Source of the DNA: Desulfobacterales bacterium | Lineage (GTDB): Bacteria > Desulfobacterota > Desulfobacteria > Desulfobacterales > SpSt-501 | Length of the DNA: 62,105 bases | Direction of reading: 5' to 3' | NCBI GenBank assembly: GCA_030834695.1 | Contig: JAUQXK010000079.1 | Span: forward strand, 1-62,105 | Shown: piece by piece, positions 33,634-41,981 of the stretch | Position numbering within the stretch: the stretch's first letter is position 1 | How the letters are laid out: every line of letters starts with the position of its first letter | Made by a program: the position numbers and the translations under genes | The notes under the pieces: generated by a model | The model's database searches: none | Told to the model about the DNA's origin: nothing | What the model saw: the letters and a program-made list of their open reading frames with translations, nothing else

Positions 33634-34626
33634 CTAAATTCCTTTTCCCCTGGCCGCCTTTGCGCGTAGCAGCTTTTCTATGAGCCCCCACAGCCCGCCG
33701 CGGGCGAACAGGACGAAAAAGACGAACATGGCCCCCATGATGAGCATCCAGCGGTCCCACAGGGCGCTGGCCAGGTCCGAGGCCAGAACGATGATGAAAG
33801 CGCCGATCACCGGGCCGAAGAGGGTCCCCATTCCACCGGTCAGGACCATCATGACGATGTTGCCCGAAATCTCGAAATGGACAAAGTGAATGTGGGCAAA
33901 GCAGATATACATGCAGTAAAGGGAACCGGCCAGCCCCATGAAAAAGCCGCCGATAACAAACACGGCCATTTTGTAACGGCGCGTGTTATAGCCGATGGCC
34001 TGGGCGCGTTGCTCATTTTCACGAACGGCCATCAGCACCTTGCCGAACGGCGAGAGCGTGATGCGGCGGATGGTGTAGAACGCCGCGATAAAAAAGACGA
34101 ACGAAAAGAAGTAATAGGCCAGCGAAGATTGGAGGCTGATCGAGAAAAGGCCGGGGATTTCCAGATTCGGCCGCTTGATGCCGGTCAGACCGTTGTCTCC
34201 CCCGGTCAGCCCGCTCCATTGAAAGGCGATGAAATAAATCATTTCAGCAAAGGCCAGCGTCAGCAGGACCGAATAGCTGCCGCTGCGCTGGGTGGCCATG
34301 AATCCCACCACCAGGGCCAGCAGGGACGCAGCCAAAACGCCAACCACCATGGCGGCAAACAGGTTCGAGGTCAGATGCAGCAGCGTGAGCGCGGTTGCGT
34401 AAACCGCCGTTCCGAAAAAGGACGCCTGGCAGAACATCATCACGCCGCTGTACCCGAGGCACAGGTCGAAGGCCACGGCAGCCAGCGCAAAGAGCATGAT
34501 TTCGTTGGCCAGGGCCGTATAGGGCAGCACAAACGGAAAAACGGCAAACAGGCCCGCCAGCAGGGCCACCGACCGATGGCTCTGCCACCAGCGGTTCAGC
34601 GGTGCGGGTTCGGTGCGGGTCGGCAT
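33634..34626 (-). CDS. livM: Branched-chain amino acid-type ABC transporter permease (LivM)
   Basis: LivM is one of the two membrane subunits of the HAAT-family ABC importers. The 330-residue protein has about nine or ten hydrophobic helices and shows the family's ELMFALAAVAFDLCLGYSG-like segment (LFALAAVAFDLCLGYSGV), TGGDNGLTGIKRP, LMAVRENEQRAQAIGYNTRRYK (the cytoplasmic EAA-like loop that contacts the ATPase) and TGGMGTLFGPVIGAF. It is downstream of livH by 18 nt and upstream of the amidohydrolase. The matching ATPases LivG and LivF are absent from the window. Confidence 0.93.
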   Translation of the reverse strand: MPTRTEPAPLNRWWQSHRSVALLAGLFAVFPFVLPYTALANEIMLFALAAVAFDLCLGYSGVMMFCQASFFGTAVYATALTLLHLTSNLFAAMVVGVLAASLLALVVGFMATQRSGSYSVLLTLAFAEMIYFIAFQWSGLTGGDNGLTGIKRPNLEIPGLFSISLQSSLAYYFFSFVFFIAAFYTIRRITLSPFGKVLMAVRENEQRAQAIGYNTRRYKMAVFVIGGFFMGLAGSLYCMYICFAHIHFVHFEISGNIVMMVLTGGMGTLFGPVIGAFIIVLASDLASALWDRWMLIMGAMFVFFVLFARGGLWGLIEKLLRAKAARGKGI

Positions 34627-34644
34627 AGCAAGCGTTCCTTAACG

Positions 34645-35508
34645 TTAGTCCCGAATTCCCATCAGGCCGCGCGGCCGGATGAGCAAAATGGCGGCCATGA
34701 CCATGAAGATGATGATGACGGAGGCGCTGGGCATGACGAGAGTGACCATGCTCTGGCTCAAACCCACGATCAGGCCGCCCACGACGGCACCGGCAAAGCT
34801 GCCCATCCCGCCGATGACCACCGTGGCAAAGCAGATCCCCAGAATCAGATCTCCCATGAACGGCTCGATCCCGCGCATGGGGGCGGCCAGCACGCCGCTC
34901 AGCCCGGCGATGGCCATGGCCACCCCGAAGGTGAGAGTGAACACCCGCGAAATGTTGATCCCGAGGCAGCTCACCATCTTGAGGTTCTCGGTTCCGGCGC
35001 GGATGATGGAGCCCCAGCGGGTCTTTTCGATCACGAACCACATGCCGAGGGTCAGCAGGGCGGTCAGGCCGAACACGAAGATGCGATAAATCGGGAAAAA
35101 GATCCCGGCGATGGGAATCACTCCGGTGAGCAGCTCGGGCTGGTCGAAACTCTTGCCCACTGGTCCGTACAGCATGATGACCAGCTCGCGGCCGGCGATG
35201 GCGATCCCGTACGTCATGAGGATCTGGTAGAGAATGTTCTGGCCATACAGGCGTCGCAGAAGCGTCACCTCGAGCAGCATGCCGATGAGCGCGGTGGCCA
35301 GGGGCACGGCCAGCAGGCAGACCAGAAAGCTTCCGCTCCAGGAGGCGACCGTGAATGCCAGGTAGGCCCCGATGGCGAAGAAAAGGCCATGAGCGAAATT
35401 GATGATGTCCATCATGCCCCAAACGATGGACAGCCCCATGGCCAGCAGCACATAGATCATTCCCAGTACCAACCCGTTGAAGGCTTGCGCGATGATCAGA
35501 TCGGTCAT
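34645..35508 (-). CDS. livH: Branched-chain amino acid-type ABC transporter permease (LivH)
   Basis: LivH is the partner permease. From the ATG at 35508 the protein has 287 residues starting MTDLIIAQAFNGLVLGMIY. About eight helices are visible, with family words SIVWGMMDIINFAHG, GTENLKMVSCLGINISRVF (EAA-like loop) and VVIGGMGSFAGAVVGG. The longer open frame upstream runs through repeat R2 and is not part of the gene. The 250-bp gap to the binding-protein gene contains that repeat, so livH and the binding protein may be transcribed at different levels. Confidence 0.93.
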   Translation of the reverse strand: MTDLIIAQAFNGLVLGMIYVLLAMGLSIVWGMMDIINFAHGLFFAIGAYLAFTVASWSGSFLVCLLAVPLATALIGMLLEVTLLRRLYGQNILYQILMTYGIAIAGRELVIMLYGPVGKSFDQPELLTGVIPIAGIFFPIYRIFVFGLTALLTLGMWFVIEKTRWGSIIRAGTENLKMVSCLGINISRVFTLTFGVAMAIAGLSGVLAAPMRGIEPFMGDLILGICFATVVIGGMGSFAGAVVGGLIVGLSQSMVTLVMPSASVIIIFMVMAAILLIRPRGLMGIRD

Positions 35509-35532
35509 GCCGTGAATCCGTTTTCCCAGGTT

Positions 35533-35659
35533 TGTTGACTTCGTAAATAGTCCAATCTCTGCGTTGCGCGTCATCTGGTTGCCGCTGCGGCGTACGGTCG
35601 ATACGCCTCGCGGCACGAGATTCGCGCGCCTGGATCTTGGCCTCTTTACGAAGTTATCA
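35533..35659. repeat. Palindromic repeat family R2, copy B
   Basis: Arms near 35533-35554 (TGTTGACTTCGTAAATAG...) and 35638-35659 (...CTCTTTACGAAGTTATCA) are imperfectly complementary. The core (CTCTGCGTTGCGCGTCATC, CGCTGCGGCGTACG, TACGCCTCGCGG, GCGCGCCTGGATCT) matches that of copy A at 24035-24159, although the arms are unrelated. It fills the gap upstream of livH. Confidence 0.72.
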
Positions 35660-35757
35660 GGTTTGTATCGTCTCCGTTCCGGCTGCGGCCGGGCCCTTTC
35701 CCTATCAGGGTTCTATGGACTGAGCCCGGCGCATCGCCCCTTCTGCGGTCGGGCGCC

Positions 35758-36978
35758 TCAACTCATCTTGCAGCCGGTTTCGGCGCACGGCGGAATGTTT
35801 GTGGAGGAGCCGATGATGTCGGCGAAATCATCCGGGGTTTTCATCGCATCCGGAGCCTTGCATTGCAGCGTGTAGTAAGGCTTCACCGCCTGGTGATCGC
35901 AGGCCCTGAATTTCTCCGCACCGGTCAGCCCTTCATAGTCGTAATCCTCCATGGCCTGCACCACCTTGACCGGGTCGTCAGTCTTGGCCCGCTCGATGCT
36001 CTGGAGCAGCACCAGGATGTTCGTAAAGGGGTTGGCGGCCAGGTAGTTCGGCGTCTCGTTGAACTTCTTCCTGAACGCCTCGACAAACTTCCGGTTTCCT
36101 GGGGAGTCGATTTTGTAGAAGTACTGCAGCCCCCAGATGACGCCGTCCAGAATCTTGGGGCCGATGGCCTTCATCTGGGTGAGGCCGGAACCCCAGACAC
36201 AGGCGATGCGGGAGGCCTTGTTCAAGCCGAAGCTGTTGGCCTGTTTGAGGGCATTGGTGGTATCGCCGCCGAAATTCAAAAACAGGACGCAGTCGGCTTT
36301 GGCGGCCATGGCCTTGGTCAAGTGCGAGCTGAAATCGGACTCGCCCATGGGGTGGTCCGAATTGCCGAGCAGGGTGAGCCCCTTGGCCTTCAGCACCTCC
36401 TGCGTGTTGCGCAGCAGGTCCTCGCCGAAGACGTATTTGGGGGTAATGGTGTAAAAGGTCTTGGCCTTGTAAACGTCGATGATGCGCGGGACCACTTCGC
36501 GGATGGCGCTCCAGGTGGCGACCGGCCAGCGGAAGGTGAACCGGTTGCAGCTCTTGCCGGTGATTTCATCCGCGCCGGCGGCCCCGATCAGCAGCACCTT
36601 CTGCTTGGCGGCATATTCCGACACCGCCAGCACCGTCGGGCTGGAAGGAGAGACGAAGAAAAATTTGACGCCGAGCTTTTCAACCGCCTCCTGGGCTTTT
36701 TTGACGCCCTCAGAGGGGTTCGGCACATCGCGCTCGACGATCTCGACCGGCCGCCCCAGCACCTGACCGCCGAACATCTCCACCGCCAACTGAGTCCCTT
36801 TGCGGACATAGTCCCCGGTTTCGGCATAGGGCCCGGAAAAAGTGGTGCCGATCATGATTTTGAGGGGTTCGGCCCCCCAGGAGCGGAGCGGCATAAACCC
36901 TCCGGCTGCCAATCCCAGGCCGGCTCCGGCCAGTGCGGATTTTTTTAAAAAGGTCCGTCGCGTCACTTTTTTCTGCAT
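35758..36978 (-). CDS. ABC transporter substrate-binding protein (LivK-like, Tat-exported)
   Basis: This 406-residue periplasmic binding protein belongs to the type I branched-chain amino acid/amide family. A clear twin-arginine signal follows the ATG at 36978 (VTRRTFLKKSALAGAGLGLAAGG), and an AAGGGGG ribosome binding site supports that start. The mature protein begins EPLKIMIGTTFSGPYAETGDYV, the family's ligand-binding start, with FFFVSPSSPTVLAVSEYA and FLNFGGDTTNALKQAN further on. It is the first gene of a cluster with livH, livM and the amidohydrolase. Ligands of this family range from amino acids to amides and aromatic acids; the nearby deacylase suggests an acylated amino acid or amide. 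Confidence 0.92.
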   Translation of the reverse strand: MQKKVTRRTFLKKSALAGAGLGLAAGGFMPLRSWGAEPLKIMIGTTFSGPYAETGDYVRKGTQLAVEMFGGQVLGRPVEIVERDVPNPSEGVKKAQEAVEKLGVKFFFVSPSSPTVLAVSEYAAKQKVLLIGAAGADEITGKSCNRFTFRWPVATWSAIREVVPRIIDVYKAKTFYTITPKYVFGEDLLRNTQEVLKAKGLTLLGNSDHPMGESDFSSHLTKAMAAKADCVLFLNFGGDTTNALKQANSFGLNKASRIACVWGSGLTQMKAIGPKILDGVIWGLQYFYKIDSPGNRKFVEAFRKKFNETPNYLAANPFTNILVLLQSIERAKTDDPVKVVQAMEDYDYEGLTGAEKFRACDHQAVKPYYTLQCKAPDAMKTPDDFADIIGSSTNIPPCAETGCKMS

Positions 36979-37047
36979 GATGCCCCCTTTTTCGTTGAAG
37001 GTATTGTTGAATTCGCGCAACTGTCATGGACAACCAAAAATCAGATT

Positions 37048-37361
37048 ACTACTCCGGCAATAAAATATATTCAATGCGGCCATATCACTCATCGGCGGGG
37101 CGGGTTTTCGGCCGCAGCGCGCCGCAACCCATTTTTCAGGCGACCCTGCCACGCCCCCAAGCCGTCTAGAGGAACTGCGGACAGGCAGAGACGGCTGGCG
37201 GCTGCGTGGGCATGGGCCCTCCGGGGGCTGTCCGGACACATATGAAGCGGGCTTGCTGCCGTACGCTGGTTCGTTGAACGGATGGTTGCGGCGCGCTGCG
37301 GCTGAAAACCCGCCCCGCCGAACCTCGGCTCAAATTGTACCAGTTTACTTGCCGGAGTAAT
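37048..37361. repeat. Palindromic repeat family R1, copy 3 (best preserved)
   Basis: The terminal inverted repeats ACTACTCCGGCAA (37048-37060) and TTGCCGGAGTAAT (37349-37361) match at 12 of 13 positions. The inner arms at 37093-37129 and 37284-37320 are complementary at 36 of 37. The 154-nt centre is highly similar to copies 1 and 2 and contains further local stems, for example CCGTCT against AGACGG. It lies between divergent genes, unlike the other two copies. Confidence 0.88.
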
Positions 37362-37684
37362 AGATTCATTGCCGCAAACCCACTAATGCGACGACCTTCA
37401 ATCTTTGCTGATTTAAAGAGAGTGTACAGTCCTAAAAAAGATATTTTTCAACTGATTCATCTGTGAGTTCTTATAAACTACGGGGTAATTTTCGAGCTTC
37501 TGGCTTTTTGTGTATTTTCCTTTAGAAGCGGCGTGAAATGGGTAGTTGCTATTCCTTCAAAAAAACGACGAGCGGTTACGCCTAAAGTACCACTTCGGTA
37601 GCCCCCCCTCCTGTACCATAAGCATTTAGGGTCCTATTTCTCCGAGCATGCGTCCATTAAGAAAGGCTTTTCTCAAAAGAGTGG
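37362..37684. other. AT-richer intergenic stretch without a convincing gene
   Basis: After repeat R1 the base composition drops and short A-runs and T-runs appear. I find no good frame, RNA gene or clear promoter here. It may be the left edge of a segment of different origin that carries the sugar transporter. Confidence 0.4.
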
Positions 37685-38236
37685 ATGAAGGGGCTTTTGC
37701 ATCGACACGAACGTGCTGTCAGCTTGGATGCGTTCTTGGACTTGCTGCATCGGCAAGTCTATTCGGACCAATTGATTGTTTTCGGCAGTGGCGGCCGGAT
37801 AATACGCCTTCCGGAATACGCAACGGCCCAAGAATACCCGGAAATGTCAATTATCCGTTTAGGCCAAAACACGTCAGTGAGGGTCAATGGCAAAGCCGCA
37901 GCCATTGATTTCCGCCTTCCGGATGATGATTCAATTGAGATAATCACGGGCGACAAATTGAGACCACAAGAGACGGCGTGCGCGCTTTTTAAAGTCCAGA
38001 CGATGCCCGCTGAAAAACCAGATCGAACATGGGATGGTCATGAATCGTCTTTAGCTGCAGTTCAAAACAGCATAACGTGCAGGGTAAATGGGCTTTCAAT
38101 ACACAGGCAAAGGGAAAACCGCTGTGGGAACGTTGATCCGTCAATCAACCGTCCTTGCCTTAGTTGTTTTTGTTTCCTTCGCCATGAATCCTCTTTCTGC
38201 AGATGCTCAACAAACCCTCAGGATGATTGGCCCTGA
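37685..38236 (+). CDS. Doubtful small ORF upstream of the sugar transporter
   Basis: An open frame of 183 codons exists, of which the middle (YSDQLIVFGSGGRIIRL and MSIIRLGQNTSVRVNGKA) reads somewhat like a beta-rich protein. The last third overlaps the start of the following transporter gene in another frame and has Cys/Ser-rich composition that looks non-coding. I recognise no family. It may be a decayed gene whose true end was lost, and should be treated as low confidence. Confidence 0.2.
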   Translation: MKGLLHRHERAVSLDAFLDLLHRQVYSDQLIVFGSGGRIIRLPEYATAQEYPEMSIIRLGQNTSVRVNGKAAAIDFRLPDDDSIEIITGDKLRPQETACALFKVQTMPAEKPDRTWDGHESSLAAVQNSITCRVNGLSIHRQRENRCGNVDPSINRPCLSCFCFLRHESSFCRCSTNPQDDWP

Positions 38237-40088
38237 GGATGTGGGGGGAGCATGGGCCGAGGTGATTCATCGCTTCCACGCGGCCCATCGGGGCATCCGC
38301 ATCGACTACATCTCGGGCCCTTGGTCCACCGACGAACGGCAAAACATGTATATCCGAGCGTTTTTGGCAGGGGACGCCTTTGAGCTGGTTTACATGGATG
38401 TGATTTGGACAGCGAAATTTGCCTCCCAAGGGTGGCTGCTGCCGCTCGACAGATGGTTCTCCCCCGAGGTGCGCGAAACGCTAATTCCTCAAGGTATTGA
38501 AGCCGGCTTCTATCAAGGCCGTTTCTATCGAGTCCCAGTCCGATCCGACGTAGGGATGCTGTATTACCGAAAAGATCTTTTGCCGGAGCCGCCCAGGACC
38601 TGGGAAGAATTCGAGATAGTCTGCAATCGCTACGGAAATCCGCCGGATCGCTACTGCATCGTTTTTCAGGGAATGCAGTACGAGGGCCTCGTGTGCAACT
38701 ACCTCGAATATCTCTGGGGAGCGGGTGGAACCCCGATCGACAAAGATCAGAATGTTCTTCTCGATCGAGATGAAAACATTTCCGTGCTGTCCTTTATGAA
38801 AGAGGTGATTAGCCAGGGCTGGGCTCCCCGGAGCGTGATCACCTTTCAGGAGCAACAGGCCCTGGAGTTTTTCGAACAGGGAAAGGCGCTGATGATGCGC
38901 AACTGGCCCTATGCCTGGACCATCCTCAGGCGTTCGCCGCTCGAGGGCAAGGTGGGGATCGTCCCTTTCATCCATCGAACCGGCCACGAGCCAGCCGGCA
39001 CGCTGGGCGGCTGGGGTCTGGGGATTGCCCGAGGCGCCAGATTCCCGGAGGCGGCAGCGAAGTTCATCGAATTTACAGTTTCACCGGAGGCTCAGAAGGT
39101 TTTGCACTTCCGCAGAGGAGCCGTCCCCGCACTGAAGTCGTTGTTTAAGGACGAGGAAATTTTACAGGAAAGCCCGCATTATACCGATCTCTACGAAGTG
39201 CTGCTAAAATCGCGGATGAGACCCATTCATCCCGATTATCCACGAATCAGCTCCATCATGCAGAAGCATGTCAGCGCCGTCCTGGTGGGAATCGAAAGCC
39301 CCAGGGAAGCGGCGCTACAAATGGACCAATCCATCGAGGGGCTCATCAAGGGCAAACGCCACAGCTGGCCCCTGCGCCTCTATTTCGATCATGATCTCAA
39401 AATGACCCTGAAGAACACCCTCGTCTTCACCGGCCTCTCCGTTCCGTTTGAATTCCTTTTAGGTCTCTTTTTCGCCCTGTTGGCCCATCAGCCTTTCCGG
39501 GGAAGGACTATGTTGCGACTCAGCGTGCTGGTGCCCTGGGCGCTGCCGACAGCCGTGATGGCCATGGCCTGGCAGTGGATGTTCAACAACCCCTTCGGCG
39601 TGATCAACGACCTGATGGTACGAGTTGGAATTCTATCCAAACCCATGGATTGGCTTTCCACGCCCGAAGGAGCCATGTTCGCCGCCGTCTTCGCCGATGT
39701 CTGGAAAACGACTCCCTTCGTCGCCATCATTCTTCTGGCCGGCCTTCAGAGCATTCCACAGCAACTCAAAGAGAGTCTTTCCATCGACGGGGGCGGGACG
39801 AGGATGATGTTTTTCCATCTGATCTTGCCTCTGCTGATGCCTTTCATTCGGGTCGCGCTTATTTTCAGAATTATCCATGCTGCTGGGATATTCGATCTGA
39901 TATGGGTCCTAACCAAGGGGGGGCCGGCGGACACGACACGGACGTTGAGCCTCTACATCTATGATCTGGCCTTCCGCTACGATGAGGTGGGCTATGCCCT
40001 CTTTCTGACCGGTCTGTTTCTCATCAGCCTCATTCTTGTCAGCCTTTTGATTGTCCGTTCCACAGCCCTCCGGTACGAGAGAATCTAA
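38088..40088 (+). CDS. Fused sugar-binding protein and MalF-type ABC permease
   Basis: One 666-residue polypeptide combines two subunits of a CUT1-type carbohydrate ABC importer. Residues 19-38 form a hydrophobic signal or anchor. Residues about 42-410 are a family 1 solute-binding protein (DAFELVYMDVIWTAKFASQGWL, GGWGLGIARGARFPEAAAKF). From about 442 a MalF-like permease follows, with five helices beginning TLVFTGLSVPFEFLLGLFFA and the EAA loop LKESLSIDGGGTRMMFFHLI near 560. If the N-terminal segment stays as the first helix, the binding domain occupies the periplasmic loop before helix 2, so topology is consistent. The ATG has AGGG 8 nt upstream. MalG-type permease and ATPase genes follow within 5 nt each. 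The sugar is unknown. Confidence 0.88.
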   Translation: MGFQYTGKGKTAVGTLIRQSTVLALVVFVSFAMNPLSADAQQTLRMIGPEDVGGAWAEVIHRFHAAHRGIRIDYISGPWSTDERQNMYIRAFLAGDAFELVYMDVIWTAKFASQGWLLPLDRWFSPEVRETLIPQGIEAGFYQGRFYRVPVRSDVGMLYYRKDLLPEPPRTWEEFEIVCNRYGNPPDRYCIVFQGMQYEGLVCNYLEYLWGAGGTPIDKDQNVLLDRDENISVLSFMKEVISQGWAPRSVITFQEQQALEFFEQGKALMMRNWPYAWTILRRSPLEGKVGIVPFIHRTGHEPAGTLGGWGLGIARGARFPEAAAKFIEFTVSPEAQKVLHFRRGAVPALKSLFKDEEILQESPHYTDLYEVLLKSRMRPIHPDYPRISSIMQKHVSAVLVGIESPREAALQMDQSIEGLIKGKRHSWPLRLYFDHDLKMTLKNTLVFTGLSVPFEFLLGLFFALLAHQPFRGRTMLRLSVLVPWALPTAVMAMAWQWMFNNPFGVINDLMVRVGILSKPMDWLSTPEGAMFAAVFADVWKTTPFVAIILLAGLQSIPQQLKESLSIDGGGTRMMFFHLILPLLMPFIRVALIFRIIHAAGIFDLIWVLTKGGPADTTRTLSLYIYDLAFRYDEVGYALFLTGLFLISLILVSLLIVRSTALRYERI

Positions 40089-40090
40089 AT

Positions 40091-40912
40091 ATGAAAAAAC
40101 TGATCTTCTCCATCGCGATCGCTTCTATCCTTCTGTATTGCCTCTTTCCTTTTTTCTGGACCATTCAGACGGCCCTGAAGCCAGCCGGTACGGTCTTTCG
40201 GCTTCCGGTGAGCTACCTCCCGGAAACGATCTCCCTGGAGAACATTATCGACGTATTCTCGAAGCGGCCCTTCGGCCGCTATGTGCTGAACAGCCTGATC
40301 GCCGGGGGAGGGGCGACGATCCTTACCTTGTGGGTGGCGGCCGTCCTCTCCTTCCGGCTGAGAGCCTTGGACCTTCGCCGCGCGCTGCGGATCCAGCGGT
40401 GGTTTCTGGTCGGAGCCATCCTGCCGCCGGCCCTTTTGGTCATCCCCGTTTTCGTCGTGATGAAACAGCTGTCGCTGGTGAACAATTACCTCGCCCTCAT
40501 CCTGGCCTATACGGCCCTGAATCTGCCTTTTGCCGTATGGATGCTGCATGCGGCGTTTCGGCAGATTCCAAAGGAGCTCGATGAGGCGGCGGTCATGGAC
40601 GGCTTCTCTCAGTCTGCCATCCTCTATCGAATCATCCTTCCGCTGAGCCGGCCGTCTCTGGCCGTGACCGCCGTGCTCGTATTCATCTTCTGCTGGAACG
40701 AGTTTATCCTGGCATTGTCCCTAATGCCAGCCCAGTCCAAATACACCGTGCCAGTGGGCATCGCCCTTCTGAGCGGCGCCTCCGGCTACGAAATCCCCTG
40801 GGGCGAAATCAATGCGGCCGTTGCATTAACGACCGTACCCATCATCCTCGTCATCGCGGCGTTTCAGCGCTGGATCATCGAAGGGCTGACCACGGGGGCC
40901 GTCAAAGGATGA
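40091..40912 (+). CDS. MalG-type sugar ABC transporter permease
   Basis: This 273-residue protein is the second membrane subunit of the CUT1 importer. Six hydrophobic segments are present, from ISIAIASILLYCLFPFFWTI-like residues near the start (FSIAIASILLYCLFPFFWTI) to VPIILVIAAFQRWIIEG at the end. The EAA loop PKELDEAAVMDGFSQSAI followed by ILPLSRPSLAVTA near residue 160-185 binds the ATPase. The C-terminal IIEGLTTGAVKG is the standard MalG-like ending. It starts 2 nt after the fused binding-protein/permease gene and ends 4 nt before the ATPase gene. Confidence 0.95.
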   Translation: MKKLIFSIAIASILLYCLFPFFWTIQTALKPAGTVFRLPVSYLPETISLENIIDVFSKRPFGRYVLNSLIAGGGATILTLWVAAVLSFRLRALDLRRALRIQRWFLVGAILPPALLVIPVFVVMKQLSLVNNYLALILAYTALNLPFAVWMLHAAFRQIPKELDEAAVMDGFSQSAILYRIILPLSRPSLAVTAVLVFIFCWNEFILALSLMPAQSKYTVPVGIALLSGASGYEIPWGEINAAVALTTVPIILVIAAFQRWIIEGLTTGAVKG

Positions 40913-40916
40913 GATC

Positions 40917-41981
40917 ATGGCAGCCGTCGAACTGAGAGGGATCAGCAAGTCGTTCATCGAGGGATCGTTTCCCGCGCTCAAAGACATCCATCTTGGGATA
41001 CCCGACGGCGCCTTCGCCGGCATCCTCGGTCCATCCGGATGCGGCAAGACGACCCTGCTCAGGATTGTGGCGGGTTTGGAACGCCCGGATGCCGGGGAAA
41101 TCCTCATCGCCGGACAGGTCGCAAACCGCATCCCACCGCGGGAGCGCAACGTGGCGATGGTTTTTCAGAATTACGCCCTCTACCCTCACAAGCGGGTTTA
41201 TGAGAACATCGCCATCGGCCTTCAACTGCGGGGCGTCTCCAAGGAACGGATCGCGGAAAAAGTGGAAGCGGTTGCAAATATGTTAAAGATTGAAACCCTG
41301 GTGGATCGCTACCCGAAACAACTCTCCGGAGGACAGCAGCAGCGGGTGGCGCTGGCCAGGGCTTTGGTGAGAGAGCCGGAGGTATTTCTCCTTGACGAAC
41401 CGCTCAGCAACCTGGACGCCCAGGTCAGAGAGGCTACGCGCTCCGAACTCAAAAAACTTTTCCGCGGGATCAAGGCTACGGTCCTCTATGTGACGCATGA
41501 CCAAACCGAAGCGATGATGATGTCGGATTATCTCATCGTCATGGACCGAGGAGTGATCCGGCAGGCCGGCGAGCCAACGCACATCTATCGAGACCCGGCG
41601 CACCGCTTCGTTGCCGAATTCATCGGCGCGCACCGCATCATCTCAGTTCCGGGTCGGCTGCAGAACGGGCGCTTCCAATCAGCGGACGAAGCATTTGGAT
41701 TCGATACACCGATGCGGGTGACGAGCGAAGTCTTGATGGCAATCCGACCCGAGAATCTCATTCCCGAGAGCCAGGAAGAAATCGGGTTGCAGGGAGAAGT
41801 GGTTCTGATCGAACCGATGGGGCCTACGAATCTCATCTCGGTCAAAGTCGGGCAAACCGAATGGAGGATGTGTTTTGCCCGCCGACCGATTGAGGGGGAA
41901 ATAATGGGATTCTCTTTTTCATCCAGTAATGCGCTTTTTTTTGATGCAAAAAGCGGCTTGCGCCTTAAGCCGGGAAACTGA
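40917..41981 (+). CDS. Sugar ABC transporter ATPase (MalK/UgpC-like)
   Basis: This 354-residue cytoplasmic ATPase drives the CUT1 importer. Walker A is GPSGCGKTTLL near residue 37, the Q-loop VFQNYALYPH, the signature LSGGQQQRVALARAL near 135, Walker B VFLLDEPLSNLD and the switch His VTHDQTEAM. A C-terminal TOBE-type regulatory domain (from about 240, AIRPENLIPESQEE) is typical of MalK/UgpC. The frame closes an operon of three genes with 2-4 nt gaps. One ATPase would serve as a homodimer for the two permeases. Confidence 0.95.
   Translation: MAAVELRGISKSFIEGSFPALKDIHLGIPDGAFAGILGPSGCGKTTLLRIVAGLERPDAGEILIAGQVANRIPPRERNVAMVFQNYALYPHKRVYENIAIGLQLRGVSKERIAEKVEAVANMLKIETLVDRYPKQLSGGQQQRVALARALVREPEVFLLDEPLSNLDAQVREATRSELKKLFRGIKATVLYVTHDQTEAMMMSDYLIVMDRGVIRQAGEPTHIYRDPAHRFVAEFIGAHRIISVPGRLQNGRFQSADEAFGFDTPMRVTSEVLMAIRPENLIPESQEEIGLQGEVVLIEPMGPTNLISVKVGQTEWRMCFARRPIEGEIMGFSFSSSNALFFDAKSGLRLKPGN

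Noticed and set aside
33877-35538. 553-codon open frame on the plus strand, rich in His, Gln and Glu
   Set aside because: Antisense of the livM and livH genes; repetitive composition reflects the complement of membrane-protein codons.
9476-37361. R1 repeats as CRISPR or as part of an integron
   Set aside because: The copies are about 10 and 17 kb apart, not regularly spaced, and have no spacers, cas genes or integrase.
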